This document shows positions 36,944-46,500 of a DNA stretch of 53,418 nt, in pieces. Made by a program: the position numbers and the translations under genes. The stretch is taken from contig NZ_VYIK01000020.1 in NCBI RefSeq assembly GCF_008709575.1, positions 1 to 53,418 on the forward strand, read 5' to 3'. How positions within the stretch are numbered: position 1 is the first letter of the stretch; each line of letters starts with the position of its first letter. The stretch is from Mycobacterium sp. (GTDB lineage: Bacteria > Actinomycetota > Actinomycetes > Mycobacteriales > Mycobacteriaceae). The notes below the pieces were generated by a model. The model made no database searches. It worked only from the letters and a program-made list of their open reading frames with translations, and had not been told where the DNA came from.

Positions 36944-38473
36944 GTGCCCAATCCATCGGGCGGCCGGCCGGTGTCGCTGGGGCTCGATCTGCGGCTGGTG
37001 CCCGCCGCGCTGACCGGCTGGCTCGTCACGGCGGCCGGGATCGTCTGGCCGGTGGGCGACGTCCTCGCCGCGACGGGCGCCGCGATCGGCCTTGCCACCG
37101 CGGGGTTGGCGACGGTCATGCGGCACCGGCCGCGGGTGCGGGCGGTCAGCGCCGCACTGGCCGCTGTCGGTGTCGTGGCTGCCGGTTTCGGGTTCGCGAT
37201 CGCCGTGCGCGGCAATGCGGTCGCTCACCACCCGATCACCGCGGCGTACGGCACGGCCGCACAGGTGACGGTGACGCCCAGTGAAAGCGCACTGTCGCTG
37301 AGCCGGGGCCGAGTCATGATCCGCGCGACTCTGCACCAGGTCAATGGCCGCGAAGCATCCGGCCGGGTGGTTGTCTTCGCCAGGGCATCGGATTTCGGGG
37401 ACGTGATGGTGGGTCAGCCGGTGCGGTTCCGGGCCCGGATCACCCGCCCTACCCGTCACGACCTGACGGTGGCGACCCTCAATGCGATCGGGGAGCCGAC
37501 AGTGGGCCGCGCGGCGCCGGTGTATCGGGCTGCGCAGGCCGTCCGCGACCGGTTCGCCGCCGCGGCCCGCCGCGAGTTGCCGGCCGAGCAGGCGGCGATG
37601 TTGCCCGCACTGGTGCTCGGCGACACCTCCGCGGTCACGACCATGACCAGCCGGGAATTCCGGGTTGCCGGGATGACGCACCTGACGGCGGTCTCCGGGG
37701 CGAACGTGACCATTGTGTGCGGGGCGGTGCTGTTCTCGGCACGGCTGATCGGGCCGCGGGCGGCGGTGGTGCTGGCGGCGCTCGCGCTGGGGGTGTTCGT
37801 CATCGTGGTGCAACCCACGGCGAGCGTGCTGAGAGCGGCGGTGATGGGAGCTATCGCGCTGGCCGGTGTGTTGTCGTCGCGTCGGCGTCAGGCTCTTCCG
37901 GCGCTTTCGGCCGCTGTGCTGGCGTTGATGGTTGCCGCGCCGCAGCTGGCCGTTGACGTCGGCTTCGCGCTGTCGGTGGTGGCGACCGCCGCGCTGGTGC
38001 TCATCGCCCCGGTGTGGTCGCGGCGTCTGGTGTCGGCCGGGTGGCCTAAATCGCTGGCCGACGCGGTGTCTGTGGCCGGCGCTGCGCAGCTGGTGACCGC
38101 CCCGCTCATCGCCGGCATCTCGGCCCGGGTCAGCCTGGTGGCCGCGGTCGCCAACCTGGCGGTGGCGGCGTTGATCGCGCCGATCACCGTGCTGGGCAGC
38201 GCGGCGGCAGCGCTGTGCGTGTGCTGGCCGGCCGGTGGTTCCGTGTTGATCCGCTTCACCGGCCCGGAACTGTGGTGGGTGTTGCACATCGCGCACTGGT
38301 CGGCCGCGCTGCCGGCGGCCAGCGTTCCCGTTCCGTCCGGGTTGGGCGGTGTGGTGCTGGTCGGCGCCGTCGCGGTGCTGGTGGTGAGCCTGTGGCGCTG
38401 GCGGTGGTTTCGCACGACGACAGCGGTTGCCGGGTTCGGCCTGCTGGCCTGGGCGTTGTTGCGGCTGGTCTGA
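36944..38473 (+). CDS. comEC: ComEC/Rec2-like membrane protein without the nuclease domain
   Basis: A protein of about 509 residues with many hydrophobic segments and the competence-domain core (RELPAEQAAMLPALVLGDTSAVT, HLTAVSGANVTIVCGAVLF). The C-terminal metallo-beta-lactamase domain of full-length ComEC (700-800 residues) is absent, as in the M. tuberculosis homologue. This makes DNA uptake with strand degradation less certain. GTG 36944 is the first in-frame start after comEA; GTG 36971 is an alternative that removes nine residues. Confidence 0.88.
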   Translation: MPNPSGGRPVSLGLDLRLVPAALTGWLVTAAGIVWPVGDVLAATGAAIGLATAGLATVMRHRPRVRAVSAALAAVGVVAAGFGFAIAVRGNAVAHHPITAAYGTAAQVTVTPSESALSLSRGRVMIRATLHQVNGREASGRVVVFARASDFGDVMVGQPVRFRARITRPTRHDLTVATLNAIGEPTVGRAAPVYRAAQAVRDRFAAAARRELPAEQAAMLPALVLGDTSAVTTMTSREFRVAGMTHLTAVSGANVTIVCGAVLFSARLIGPRAAVVLAALALGVFVIVVQPTASVLRAAVMGAIALAGVLSSRRRQALPALSAAVLALMVAAPQLAVDVGFALSVVATAALVLIAPVWSRRLVSAGWPKSLADAVSVAGAAQLVTAPLIAGISARVSLVAAVANLAVAALIAPITVLGSAAAALCVCWPAGGSVLIRFTGPELWWVLHIAHWSAALPAASVPVPSGLGGVVLVGAVAVLVVSLWRWRWFRTTTAVAGFGLLAWALLRLV

Positions 38474-38478
38474 GCCGA

Positions 38479-38548
38479 GCGTGGCGGCCCACGCGGCGAG
38501 CGTGACGCCAGTGTCACGACGGGCGGCGAGCGTGACGCCAGCGTCACG
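38479..38548. repeat. three tandem stem-loops with 6-nt loops after comEC
   Basis: Stems are GCGTG/CACGC (38479-38494), CGTGAC/GTCACG (38501-38518) and CGTGAC/GTCACG (38531-38548). The last two lie in near-identical 30-bp units that begin GCGGCGAGCGTGACGCCAG at 38493 and 38523. One difference, T to C, falls in the loop. No U-tract follows. They fill most of the 135-bp gap between comEC and holA and may act as a transcription or mRNA-end barrier, or be a dispersed repeat. Confidence 0.7.
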
Positions 38549-38608
38549 GCCGCTGGGCCGGGCGCGCCGGCCACCCACGATGGTCACACCCCGTGACAGG
38601 ATCGACCC

Positions 38609-39604
38609 GTGGACCATGCGTTGCACCTGGTGCTCGGCGACGAGGAACTGCTGGTCGAGCGGGCGGTGGCCGCAGTGCTGGCCTCGGTGCGGCGGCGGGC
38701 CGGCCATGACCCCGGGGCCCCCAACACGGCAGCCAACGCCGATGACGTCCCCGTCAACCGGCTGCGGGCCGGCGAGATCAGCGCCCACGAACTGGCCGAA
38801 CTGCTGAGCCCGTCGCTGTTCGCCGACGATCGGGTCGTCATCCTCGACGCCGCCGGGGAGGCGGGCCGGGAAGCGGCCGAGCTGATCGCGTCCACCGCCG
38901 CGGACATCCCGCCGGGCATCGTGCTCGTCGTCGTGCATTCCGGCGGCGGCCGGGCCAAGGCGCTGGCCGGTCAGCTGCAGAAATTGGGGGCGCAGGTGCA
39001 TCCGTGCGCGCGGATCACCAAGACCGCCGAGCGTGCCGCGTTCGTCCGCGCCGAGTTCCGGTCGTTGCACGTCGAGGTCGACGCCGACACAGTCACCGCG
39101 CTGCTCGAGGCGGTCGGCTCCGATGTGCGCGAACTCGCCTCGGCGTGTTCGCAATTGGTTGCCGACACCGGTGGCCGCGTCGACGCCGCGGCGGTGCGCC
39201 GCTACCACAGCGGCAAAGCGGAGGTGCGGGGTTTCGAGATCGCGGACAAGGCGGTGGTCGGTGATGTCGAGGGCGCGGTGGAGGCGCTGCGGTGGGCGAT
39301 GATGCGCGGTGAGCCGCACGTGGTGCTGGCCGATGCGCTGGCCGAGGCGGTGCACACCATCGGCCGGGTGGGTCCGTCCTCGGGTGATCCGTACCGGCTC
39401 GCCGGCGAGCTGGGCATGCCGCCCTGGCGGGTGCAGAAGGCGCAGAAACAGGCCCGCCGGTGGTCACCGGACCGCCTGGCGACGGCGATGAGGGTGGTGG
39501 CGGCGCTGAACGCCGACGTCAAAGGGGTCGCCGCCGACGCCGATTACGCGCTGGAAGCCGCGGTACGAAAGGTCGCGGAGCTGGTCGCCGACGCCGGTCG
39601 CTGA
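38609..39604 (+). CDS. holA: DNA polymerase III subunit delta
   Basis: A 331-residue clamp-loader delta subunit that opens the sliding clamp. It begins with the family [16 protein letters not shown], has [15 protein letters not shown], and the C-terminal domain has [15 protein letters not shown] near residue 273. It resembles Rv2413c but has a short insertion near residue 35 (PNTAANADD). The GTG start at 38609 lacks a strong ribosome-binding site. Only one base separates its stop from that of the convergent rpsT. Confidence 0.92.
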   Translation: MDHALHLVLGDEELLVERAVAAVLASVRRRAGHDPGAPNTAANADDVPVNRLRAGEISAHELAELLSPSLFADDRVVILDAAGEAGREAAELIASTAADIPPGIVLVVVHSGGGRAKALAGQLQKLGAQVHPCARITKTAERAAFVRAEFRSLHVEVDADTVTALLEAVGSDVRELASACSQLVADTGGRVDAAAVRRYHSGKAEVRGFEIADKAVVGDVEGAVEALRWAMMRGEPHVVLADALAEAVHTIGRVGPSSGDPYRLAGELGMPPWRVQKAQKQARRWSPDRLATAMRVVAALNADVKGVAADADYALEAAVRKVAELVADAGR

Positions 39605-39605
39605 T

Positions 39606-39866
39606 TCAGAGCTTGTTGAAGGCGCGGGCCAGCGCCGACTTTTTGTTCGCGGCCTGATTCTTGTGGATGACGCCCTTGCTGGCCGCCTTGTCCAACTTGC
39701 GGGTGGTCGCCACCAGCAGCTGGGCCGCCCGGTCCTTCTCGCCGGCGTCGGTGGCCTGCCGAAACGCGCGGATGGCCGTGCGCAGCGAGGATTTCACCGA
39801 CTTGTTGCGCAGCCGCCGTCGTTCGTTGGTGCGGTTGCGCTTCTGCTGGGACTTGATGTTGGCCAC
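39606..39866 (-). CDS. rpsT: 30S ribosomal protein S20
   Basis: An 86-residue protein starting (GTG) [21 protein letters not shown], the S20 signature, and ending [18 protein letters not shown]. It is highly basic and binds 16S rRNA. The frame is open upstream, but homology and a GAAGGA ribosome-binding site fix the start at 39866. It has its own promoter about 90 bp upstream and opposes holA. Confidence 0.96.
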   Translation of the reverse strand: MANIKSQQKRNRTNERRRLRNKSVKSSLRTAIRAFRQATDAGEKDRAAQLLVATTRKLDKAASKGVIHKNQAANKKSALARAFNKL

Positions 39867-39956
39867 GCGGTAGTTCCTTCGTCGATGGGGTCGGTGGGGG
39901 GCGTCTTCGCACGCGGTCGGCGCGAGGCATCTCGGCATCCGACACCGGGGCCTCTC

Positions 39957-39986
39957 AGGTTAGCAGTCGGTTACGTTTTGTCCCAA
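39957..39986 (-). promoter_or_regulatory. promoter of rpsT
   Basis: On the minus strand TTGGGA (39981-39986) and TAACCT (39957-39962) are separated by 18 bp, a good SigA-type fit. The leader would be about 84 nt. It lies in the divergent gap with the ATP-grasp operon. Confidence 0.6.
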
Positions 39987-40029
39987 AGCGGACGGGACTG
40001 GCCTGCGGAAATGACGTCTGAGGCAACAT

Positions 40030-41676
40030 GTGACAGTGGGCGCTCGAACCTCTGTCGACACCGGCCGGCAGGCACGCTCGCCGGTGCGTCCTGAGCGCAT
40101 CTTCGACGGCTACAACAGGTCGGGTCCCTACGCGGCGGCTTTCGACGAGATGTTCGACGAGCAGGGCAACGTCCGCGGCCCGTACAAGGGCATCTACGAC
40201 GAACTCGCTCCGTCGGATGCCTCCGAGCTCGCGGCCCGGGCGGAAGCCTTGGGCCGTGCGTTCGTCGACCAGGGGATCACGTTTTCACTGTCGGGCCAGG
40301 AACGGCCGTTTCCGCTCGACCTGGTGCCGCGGGTGATCTCGGCCGCCGAGTGGAGCCGGTTGGAGCGGGGCATCACGCAGCGGGTCAGGGCCCTCGAGCG
40401 CTACCTCGACGACATCTACGGCGATCAGGAGATTCTGCGCGACGCGGTCATCCCGCGCCGGCTGGTGACCTCCTGTGAACATTTCCACCGCCAGGCAGTC
40501 GGCATCGTCCCGCCCAACGGCGTGCGCATCCACGTCGCCGGCATCGACGTGATCCGCGACGAGCGGGGCAACTTCCGGGTCCTGGAGGATAATCTGCGCT
40601 CTCCCTCGGGAGTCTCGTATGTGATGGAGAACCGGCGCACCATGGCGCGGGTCTTTCCGAACCTGTTCGCCAGTCACCGGGTTCGTGCCGTCGACGACTA
40701 CGCGGCGCACCTGTTGCGGGCGCTGCGCAACGCGGCGGCCGCCAACGAGGCCGACCCGACGGTGGTGGTCCTGACCCCGGGGGTGGCCAATTCGGCGTAT
40801 TTCGAGCATTCCCTGTTGGCCCGCCAGATGGGTGTCGAGCTCGTCGAGGGCCGCGACCTGTTCTGCCGGGACAACCAGGTCTACATGCGCACCACCGAGG
40901 GGGAGCGTCAGGTCGACGTGATCTACCGGCGCATCGACGACGCCTTCCTCGACCCGCTGCAGTTTCGCGCGGACTCGGTGCTCGGGGTGGCGGGCCTGCT
41001 CAACGCGGCCCGCGCGGGCAACGTCGTGATCTCCAGCGCGGTCGGCAACGGGGTCGCCGACGACAAGCTCATCTACACCTACGTGCCGACCATCATCGAG
41101 TACTACCTCGGCGAGAAACCGCTGCTGGCCAACGTGGACACGTTGCGGTGCTGGCTCGACGACGAACGCGACGAGGTGCTCGACCGGATCGGCGAGCTCG
41201 TCATCAAGCCGGTCGAAGGCTCCGGCGGGTACGGCATCGTGTTCGGTCCGCAAGCCTCCGACAAGGAGCTTGCCGCGCTGCGCACCAAGATCCGTGAGGA
41301 TCCGCGACGCTGGATAGCCCAACCGATGATGGAACTGTCGACCGTGCCGACCCGGGTCGGCAACACGCTGGCGCCCCGCTACGTCGACCTGCGGCCGTTC
41401 GCGGTCAACGACGGGGAGCAGATCTGGGTGTTGCCGGGCGGTCTGACCCGGGTGGCGCTGGCCGAGGGATCGCGGGTGGTCAATTCCAGCCAGGGCGGCG
41501 GCTCCAAGGACACCTGGGTGCTGGCGCCCCGCGCGTCGGTGGCCAGCCGGGAGCTGGGCGCGGCCAAGATCGTGCGGTCGCTGCCCCAACCCATTCCCGT
41601 CGTCGACCCGGTGATCACCTGTTCGTTGCCGCAACGGCAGCAGCCGCAGGAACAGCAACAGGCGGGGCTGCGCTGA
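40030..41676 (+). CDS. circularly permuted ATP-grasp protein
   Basis: A 548-residue protein of the circularly permuted ATP-grasp family (DUF404/DUF407 type), homologous to Rv2411c. Conserved motifs include VLEDNLRSPSG with E186-D187-N188, VDVIYRRIDD, the lysine in VIKPVEGSGGYG (K393) and RYVDLRPF with D453. These fit nucleotide and metal binding, so an active ATP-dependent carboxylate-amine or carboxylate-thiol ligase is likely; the product is unknown. GAGG precedes the GTG start. The stop overlaps the alpha-E gene by one base (TGATG). It leads a four-gene plus-strand operon. Confidence 0.9.
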   Translation: MTVGARTSVDTGRQARSPVRPERIFDGYNRSGPYAAAFDEMFDEQGNVRGPYKGIYDELAPSDASELAARAEALGRAFVDQGITFSLSGQERPFPLDLVPRVISAAEWSRLERGITQRVRALERYLDDIYGDQEILRDAVIPRRLVTSCEHFHRQAVGIVPPNGVRIHVAGIDVIRDERGNFRVLEDNLRSPSGVSYVMENRRTMARVFPNLFASHRVRAVDDYAAHLLRALRNAAAANEADPTVVVLTPGVANSAYFEHSLLARQMGVELVEGRDLFCRDNQVYMRTTEGERQVDVIYRRIDDAFLDPLQFRADSVLGVAGLLNAARAGNVVISSAVGNGVADDKLIYTYVPTIIEYYLGEKPLLANVDTLRCWLDDERDEVLDRIGELVIKPVEGSGGYGIVFGPQASDKELAALRTKIREDPRRWIAQPMMELSTVPTRVGNTLAPRYVDLRPFAVNDGEQIWVLPGGLTRVALAEGSRVVNSSQGGGSKDTWVLAPRASVASRELGAAKIVRSLPQPIPVVDPVITCSLPQRQQPQEQQQAGLR

Positions 41677-42653
41677 TGTTGGCCCGCAACGCCGAGGCGC
41701 TGTACTGGATCGGTCGTTACGTCGAGCGCGCCGACGACACCGCGCGCATCCTCGACGTCGGCGTACACCAGTTGCTCGAAGACTCCAGTGTGGACCCCGA
41801 CCATGCGTCGCGGGTGCTGCTGCACGTGCTGGGCATCGAGCCGCCCGAGCACGAGCTGGACGTCTGGTCGTTGACCGAGCTGGTGGCCTTCAGCCGCGAG
41901 ACCCAGGGCGGCTGCTCCATCGTCGACGCGATTTCTGCCGCGCGGGAAAACGCCAGATCGGCCCGGGAAGTGACCTCCAGCGAGCTCTGGGAGTGCCTCA
42001 ACACCACCTACAACGCACTGGCCGAACGCGAACGCGCGGCCAAACGCTTCGGGCCGCATGAATTTCTGGCCTTCATCGAGGGCCGGGCGGCGATGTTCGC
42101 CGGTCTCGCGGACTCGACGCTCTCGCGGGACGACGGCTACCGCTTCATGGTGCTGGGCCGGGCGATCGAGCGGGTCGATATGACGGTGCGGCTGCTGTTG
42201 TCGAGGGTCGGCGACAGCGCCTCCTCGCCGGCGTGGGTGACCGTGCTGCGCTCCGTCGGGGCGCACGACACCTACTTGCGCACGTATCGTGGTGTGCTGG
42301 ACGCCAATCGGGTTGTCGAGTTCATCATGCTCGACCGGCTTTTCCCGCGGTCGATCTTCTACTCCCTGAAGCTGGCCGAGCACAACCTCGATGAACTGCA
42401 GCATCACCCGCACAGCCGGGTGGGGGCTATCGCGGAAGCGCAGCGGCTGTTGGGTCAGGCCCGCAGCGAATTGGAATTCCTGCAGCCGGGCGTACTGCTG
42501 GAGTCCTTGGAAATCCGCCTGGCCGGCTTGCAAAGAACCTGTCACGATGTCGGAGAAGCTCTGGCTATGCAGTATTTCCACGTTGCACCGTGGGTAGCAT
42601 GGTCGGGCGCGGGCCACAACGGCACATCGGCGGTCAAACCGGGGAAGACCTGA
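41676..42653 (+). CDS. alpha-E domain protein
   Basis: A 325-residue all-helical protein of the alpha-E family (DUF403), homologous to Rv2410c. It starts MLARNAEALYWIGRYVERADDTARI and contains repeated acidic Glu/Asp positions in amphipathic helices (GRAIERVDMTVRLL). Alpha-E domains always accompany permuted ATP-grasp proteins, either fused or adjacent, but their biochemical role is unknown. One-base overlaps at both ends tie it to the ATP-grasp and transglutaminase-like genes. Confidence 0.9.
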   Translation: MLARNAEALYWIGRYVERADDTARILDVGVHQLLEDSSVDPDHASRVLLHVLGIEPPEHELDVWSLTELVAFSRETQGGCSIVDAISAARENARSAREVTSSELWECLNTTYNALAERERAAKRFGPHEFLAFIEGRAAMFAGLADSTLSRDDGYRFMVLGRAIERVDMTVRLLLSRVGDSASSPAWVTVLRSVGAHDTYLRTYRGVLDANRVVEFIMLDRLFPRSIFYSLKLAEHNLDELQHHPHSRVGAIAEAQRLLGQARSELEFLQPGVLLESLEIRLAGLQRTCHDVGEALAMQYFHVAPWVAWSGAGHNGTSAVKPGKT

Positions 42654-43492
42654 TGTGGCGCATGCGTGTCGTGCATTCCACCGGATACGCCTACACATCA
42701 CCGGTGACGGCGTCCTACAACGAAGCTCGGCTGACGCCGAGATCGGATTCCCGGTCCAACGTCATCCTCAGCCGTGTCGAAACGGTGCCGGCTACCCGGT
42801 CCTATCGCTACGTCGACTACTGGGGCACCGCGGTGACGGCGTTCGACTTGCACGCTCCGCACACCCAATTGGAGGTGACGTCCTCGTCGGTGGTCGAAAC
42901 GGAGCTGCCGGAACCGCCGGCGGCCAAGGTTACCTGGGCCGACCTGCAGGAAGAGGCGGTGGTCGACCGCTTCTACGAACTGCTGAGCCCCACACCGTAC
43001 ACCCCGTTGAGCAGACGCATCGCCGGGGTGGGCAGGCGGATCGCCAGACGGCATGAGCCCGCCGAGGCGGTGGTCGAGGCCGCGCAATGGGTGCGCGGCG
43101 AACTGGAGTACGTTCGGGGCGCAACCGGTGTGCATTCGTCGGGTCTGGACGCGTTGAGTGAAAACAAAGGAGTCTGCCAAGACTTCGCCCATCTGTCACT
43201 GATGCTGTTGCGCAGCATGGGAATTCCAGCCCGCTACGTGTCGGGATACCTGCATCCCAAGCGCAATCCGGCGGTCGGCAAAACCGTCGCCGGCCAGAGC
43301 CACGCGTGGATCCAGGCCTGGACGGGCACCTGGTGGGACTACGACCCCACCAACGACAGCACGATCAACGAGCGCTACGTCAGCATCGGCACCGGTCGCG
43401 ACTACGCCGATGTGCCGCCGCTGAAGGGGATCTACGCCGGGGAGGGGTCGACCGAACTCGACGTGGTCGTCGAGATCACCCGGCTGGCTTAA
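42653..43492 (+). CDS. transglutaminase-like cysteine hydrolase (Rv2409c type)
   Basis: A 279-residue protein with a beta-rich bacterial transglutaminase N-terminal region and a transglutaminase-like core. The triad is complete: C175 (GVCQDFAHL), H217 (QSHAWIQAW) and D231 (DYDPTND). No signal peptide is seen, so it is likely cytosolic. Family members can be peptidases or acyl-transferases; here it presumably cuts or transfers the amide product of the ATP-grasp partner, which is inference. The ATG shares one base with the alpha-E stop. Length equals Rv2409c. Confidence 0.9.
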   Translation: MWRMRVVHSTGYAYTSPVTASYNEARLTPRSDSRSNVILSRVETVPATRSYRYVDYWGTAVTAFDLHAPHTQLEVTSSSVVETELPEPPAAKVTWADLQEEAVVDRFYELLSPTPYTPLSRRIAGVGRRIARRHEPAEAVVEAAQWVRGELEYVRGATGVHSSGLDALSENKGVCQDFAHLSLMLLRSMGIPARYVSGYLHPKRNPAVGKTVAGQSHAWIQAWTGTWWDYDPTNDSTINERYVSIGTGRDYADVPPLKGIYAGEGSTELDVVVEITRLA

Positions 43493-43547
43493 TGCCGGGC
43501 AGCACGCGCGCTGCGACGGCCGGATTCGTGTGATGTGATCAGGTTTT

Positions 43548-46500
43548 ATGGGCATCAAAGTCGCGCTGGAGCACCGCACCAGCTACACCTTCGACCGGCT
43601 GGTCGAGGTGTATCCGCACGTCGTGCGGCTGCGCCCGGCGCCGCACACGCGAACGCCGATAGAGGCCTACTCGCTGCGCGTCGAGCCGGCCGACCATTTC
43701 ATCAACTGGCAGCAGGACGCCTTCGGTAACTTCGTCGCCCGGCTGGTCTTCGCGCACCGCATGCGTCACCTGAGCATCACCGTCGGGCTCATCGCCGACT
43801 TGAAGGTGATCAACCCGTTCGACTTCTTCATCGAGGACTGGGCCGAGACATGGCCCGGCGTTCCTCGTGGCACCGTCGGCGCTGCGCCCGTGTTCCGCTA
43901 CCCCAAAGCGCTGGCCGACGACCTCGAACCGTACTTGCGGCCCGTCGACGAGAATGGCGAGGGTTCCGGGCCCGGCGAGCTCGTCGCGGCGTGGGTGCGC
44001 AACTTCTCGGTGCCCGACGGCACCCGCACCATCGACTTCCTGGTTGCGCTCAACCGCGCGATCAACGCCGAGGTCGGCTACACCGTGCGCCTGGAGCCCG
44101 GAGTGCAGACCCCGGATTGCACCCTGCGCACCGGTGTCGCCTCGTGCCGGGACTCGGCCTGGCTGCTGGTGTCGGTGCTGCGCGAGATGGGGCTGGCCGC
44201 CCGGTTCGTCTCCGGCTACCTGGTCCAGCTGGCCTCCGACGTCGAGGCCCTCGACGGGCCGTCCGGGCCCGACGCGGACTTCACCGACCTGCACGCCTGG
44301 GCCGAGGCATACATCCCGGGTGCGGGCTGGATCGGGCTGGACCCGACGTCGGGGCTGCTCGCCGGCGAGGGCCACATCCCGCTGGCGGCCACGCCGCACC
44401 CCGCGAGCGCGGCACCGATCAGCGGCGCCACCGGGGTCTGCCACACGGTGCTGGACTTCTCCAACACCGTCACCCGCATCCACGAAGACCCCCGCGTCAC
44501 GCTGCCCTATACCGACGCGGCGTGGAAAGCGATCTGTGCGGTCGGCCGGCACGTCGACGACCGGCTGGCCGCTGCCGACGTCCGGCTCACCGTCGGCGGC
44601 GAGCCGACGTTCGTGTCGGTGGACAACCACGTCGACGAGGAATGGCGGACCGCCGCCGACGGCCCGCACAAGCGCCGGCGGGCATCGGATCTGGCCGCCC
44701 GGCTCAAGGCGGTGTGGGCGCCGCACGGGCTCATTCAGCGCGAGCAGGGCAAGTGGTATCCCGGAGAGCCCCTGCCGCGCTGGCAGATTGCGATCTACTG
44801 GCGCACCGACGGGCAGCCGCTGTGGAGCGACGACACGCTGCTGGCCGACCCCTGGGGCAGCGAGCCGGCCACGCCGGCCGACGACCAGGCGGCCTATCAG
44901 GTGCTGGCCGGGATCGCCGAGGGTCTCGGGCTGCCGCTGAGCCAGGTGCGGCCGGCCTACGAAGACCCGCTGGCGCGGCTGGCGGCCAAAGTGCGCCTGC
45001 CCAGCGGTGATCCGGTTGATGCTGCCGACGACTTGAGCCCCGACGCAGGCCCCGAAGCAGGCCCCGACAGCGCCGCCGGCCGCGCTGCGCTGCTGCGGCG
45101 GCTCGACGAATCCGTCACCGGCCCGGCGGCGTTCGTGCTGCCGCTGCACCGGCGCGACGACGACCTCGGCTGGGCCAGCGCGAACTGGCGGTTGCGCCGA
45201 GGCCGCATCGTGCTGGTGGACGGCGATTCGCCGGCGGGTCTGCGGCTCCCGCTGGATGCGATCAGCTGGCGGCCGCCGCGCCCGGTGCTCGACGTCGACC
45301 CGACGGGACCCCGCCCATCGCCCGGCCCGACGTCGGACGCGGCGGTGATCGAGGACCCCGACACCGCGCCGCCCACCGCGATGGTCGCCGAGGTCCGCGG
45401 CGGGCTGCTGCACATCTTCATCCCGCCCACCGGGGCGCTCGAGCACTTCGCCGACCTGGTCTCCCGGGTCGAGACGGCGGCCGGGCACCTCGGCTGCCCG
45501 GTGGTGGTCGAGGGTTACGGCCCGCCGCCGGACCCGCGGTGCACGTCGGTGACGATCACCCCCGACCCCGGTGTGATCGAGGTCAACATCGCGCCCACCG
45601 CCACCTTCGCCGACCAGCGCCGGCAGCTGGAAACGCTCTACGAGCAGGCGAGGCTGGCCCGGTTGTCCACCGAGTCGTTCGACATCGACGGCACCCACGG
45701 CGGCACCGGCGGCGGCAACCACATCACGCTGGGTGGTATCACGCCCGCCGACTCGCCGCTGTTGCGCCGCCCGGACCTGCTGGTCTCGCTGCTGACCTAC
45801 TGGCAGCGGCACCCGGCGCTGTCCTACGTGTTCGCGGGGCGGTTCGTGGGGACCACCTCGCAGGCGCCGCGCGTCGACGAGGGCCGTGCCGAGGCCCTCT
45901 ACGAACTCGAGATCGCGTTCGCCGAGATCGCCCGGCTCGCTGCGGGGGTGCGTCCCGGGGACAACCGGGCCGAGCCGTGGCTGGTCGACCGCGCGCTGCG
46001 GCATCTGCTCACCGACATCACCGGCAACACCCATCGCGCCGAGTTCTGCATCGACAAGCTCTACAACCCCGACAGCACCCGCGGCCGGCTGGGCCTGCTG
46101 GAACTGCGCGGGTTCGAGATGCCGCCGCACCCGCACATGGCGATGGTGCAGTCGCTGCTGGTGCGCTCGCTGGTGGCCTGGTTTTGGGACGAACCGCTGC
46201 GCGCTCCGCTGATCCGTCACGGCGCTAACCTGCACGGCCGCTATCTGTTGCCGCACTTCTTGATCCACGACATCGCCGAGGTGGCCGCCGACCTGCGCGC
46301 ACACGGCATCGACTTTGCGACCAGCTGGCTGGACCCGTTCACCGAATTCCGCTTCCCCCGTATCGGCACCGCCGTGTTCGACGGCGTGGAGATCGAGTTG
46401 CGCGGCGCGATCGAGCCGTGGAACACCCTCGGCGAGCAGGCCACCGCCGGCGGCACCGCCCGCTATGTCGACTCGTCGGTGGAGCGTATCCAGGTCCGCA

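Noticed and set aside
36602..39355. 917-codon open frame antisense to comEA/comEC/holA
   Set aside because: It crosses three well-supported genes and the stem-loop repeats; composition is low-complexity His/Arg/Gln.
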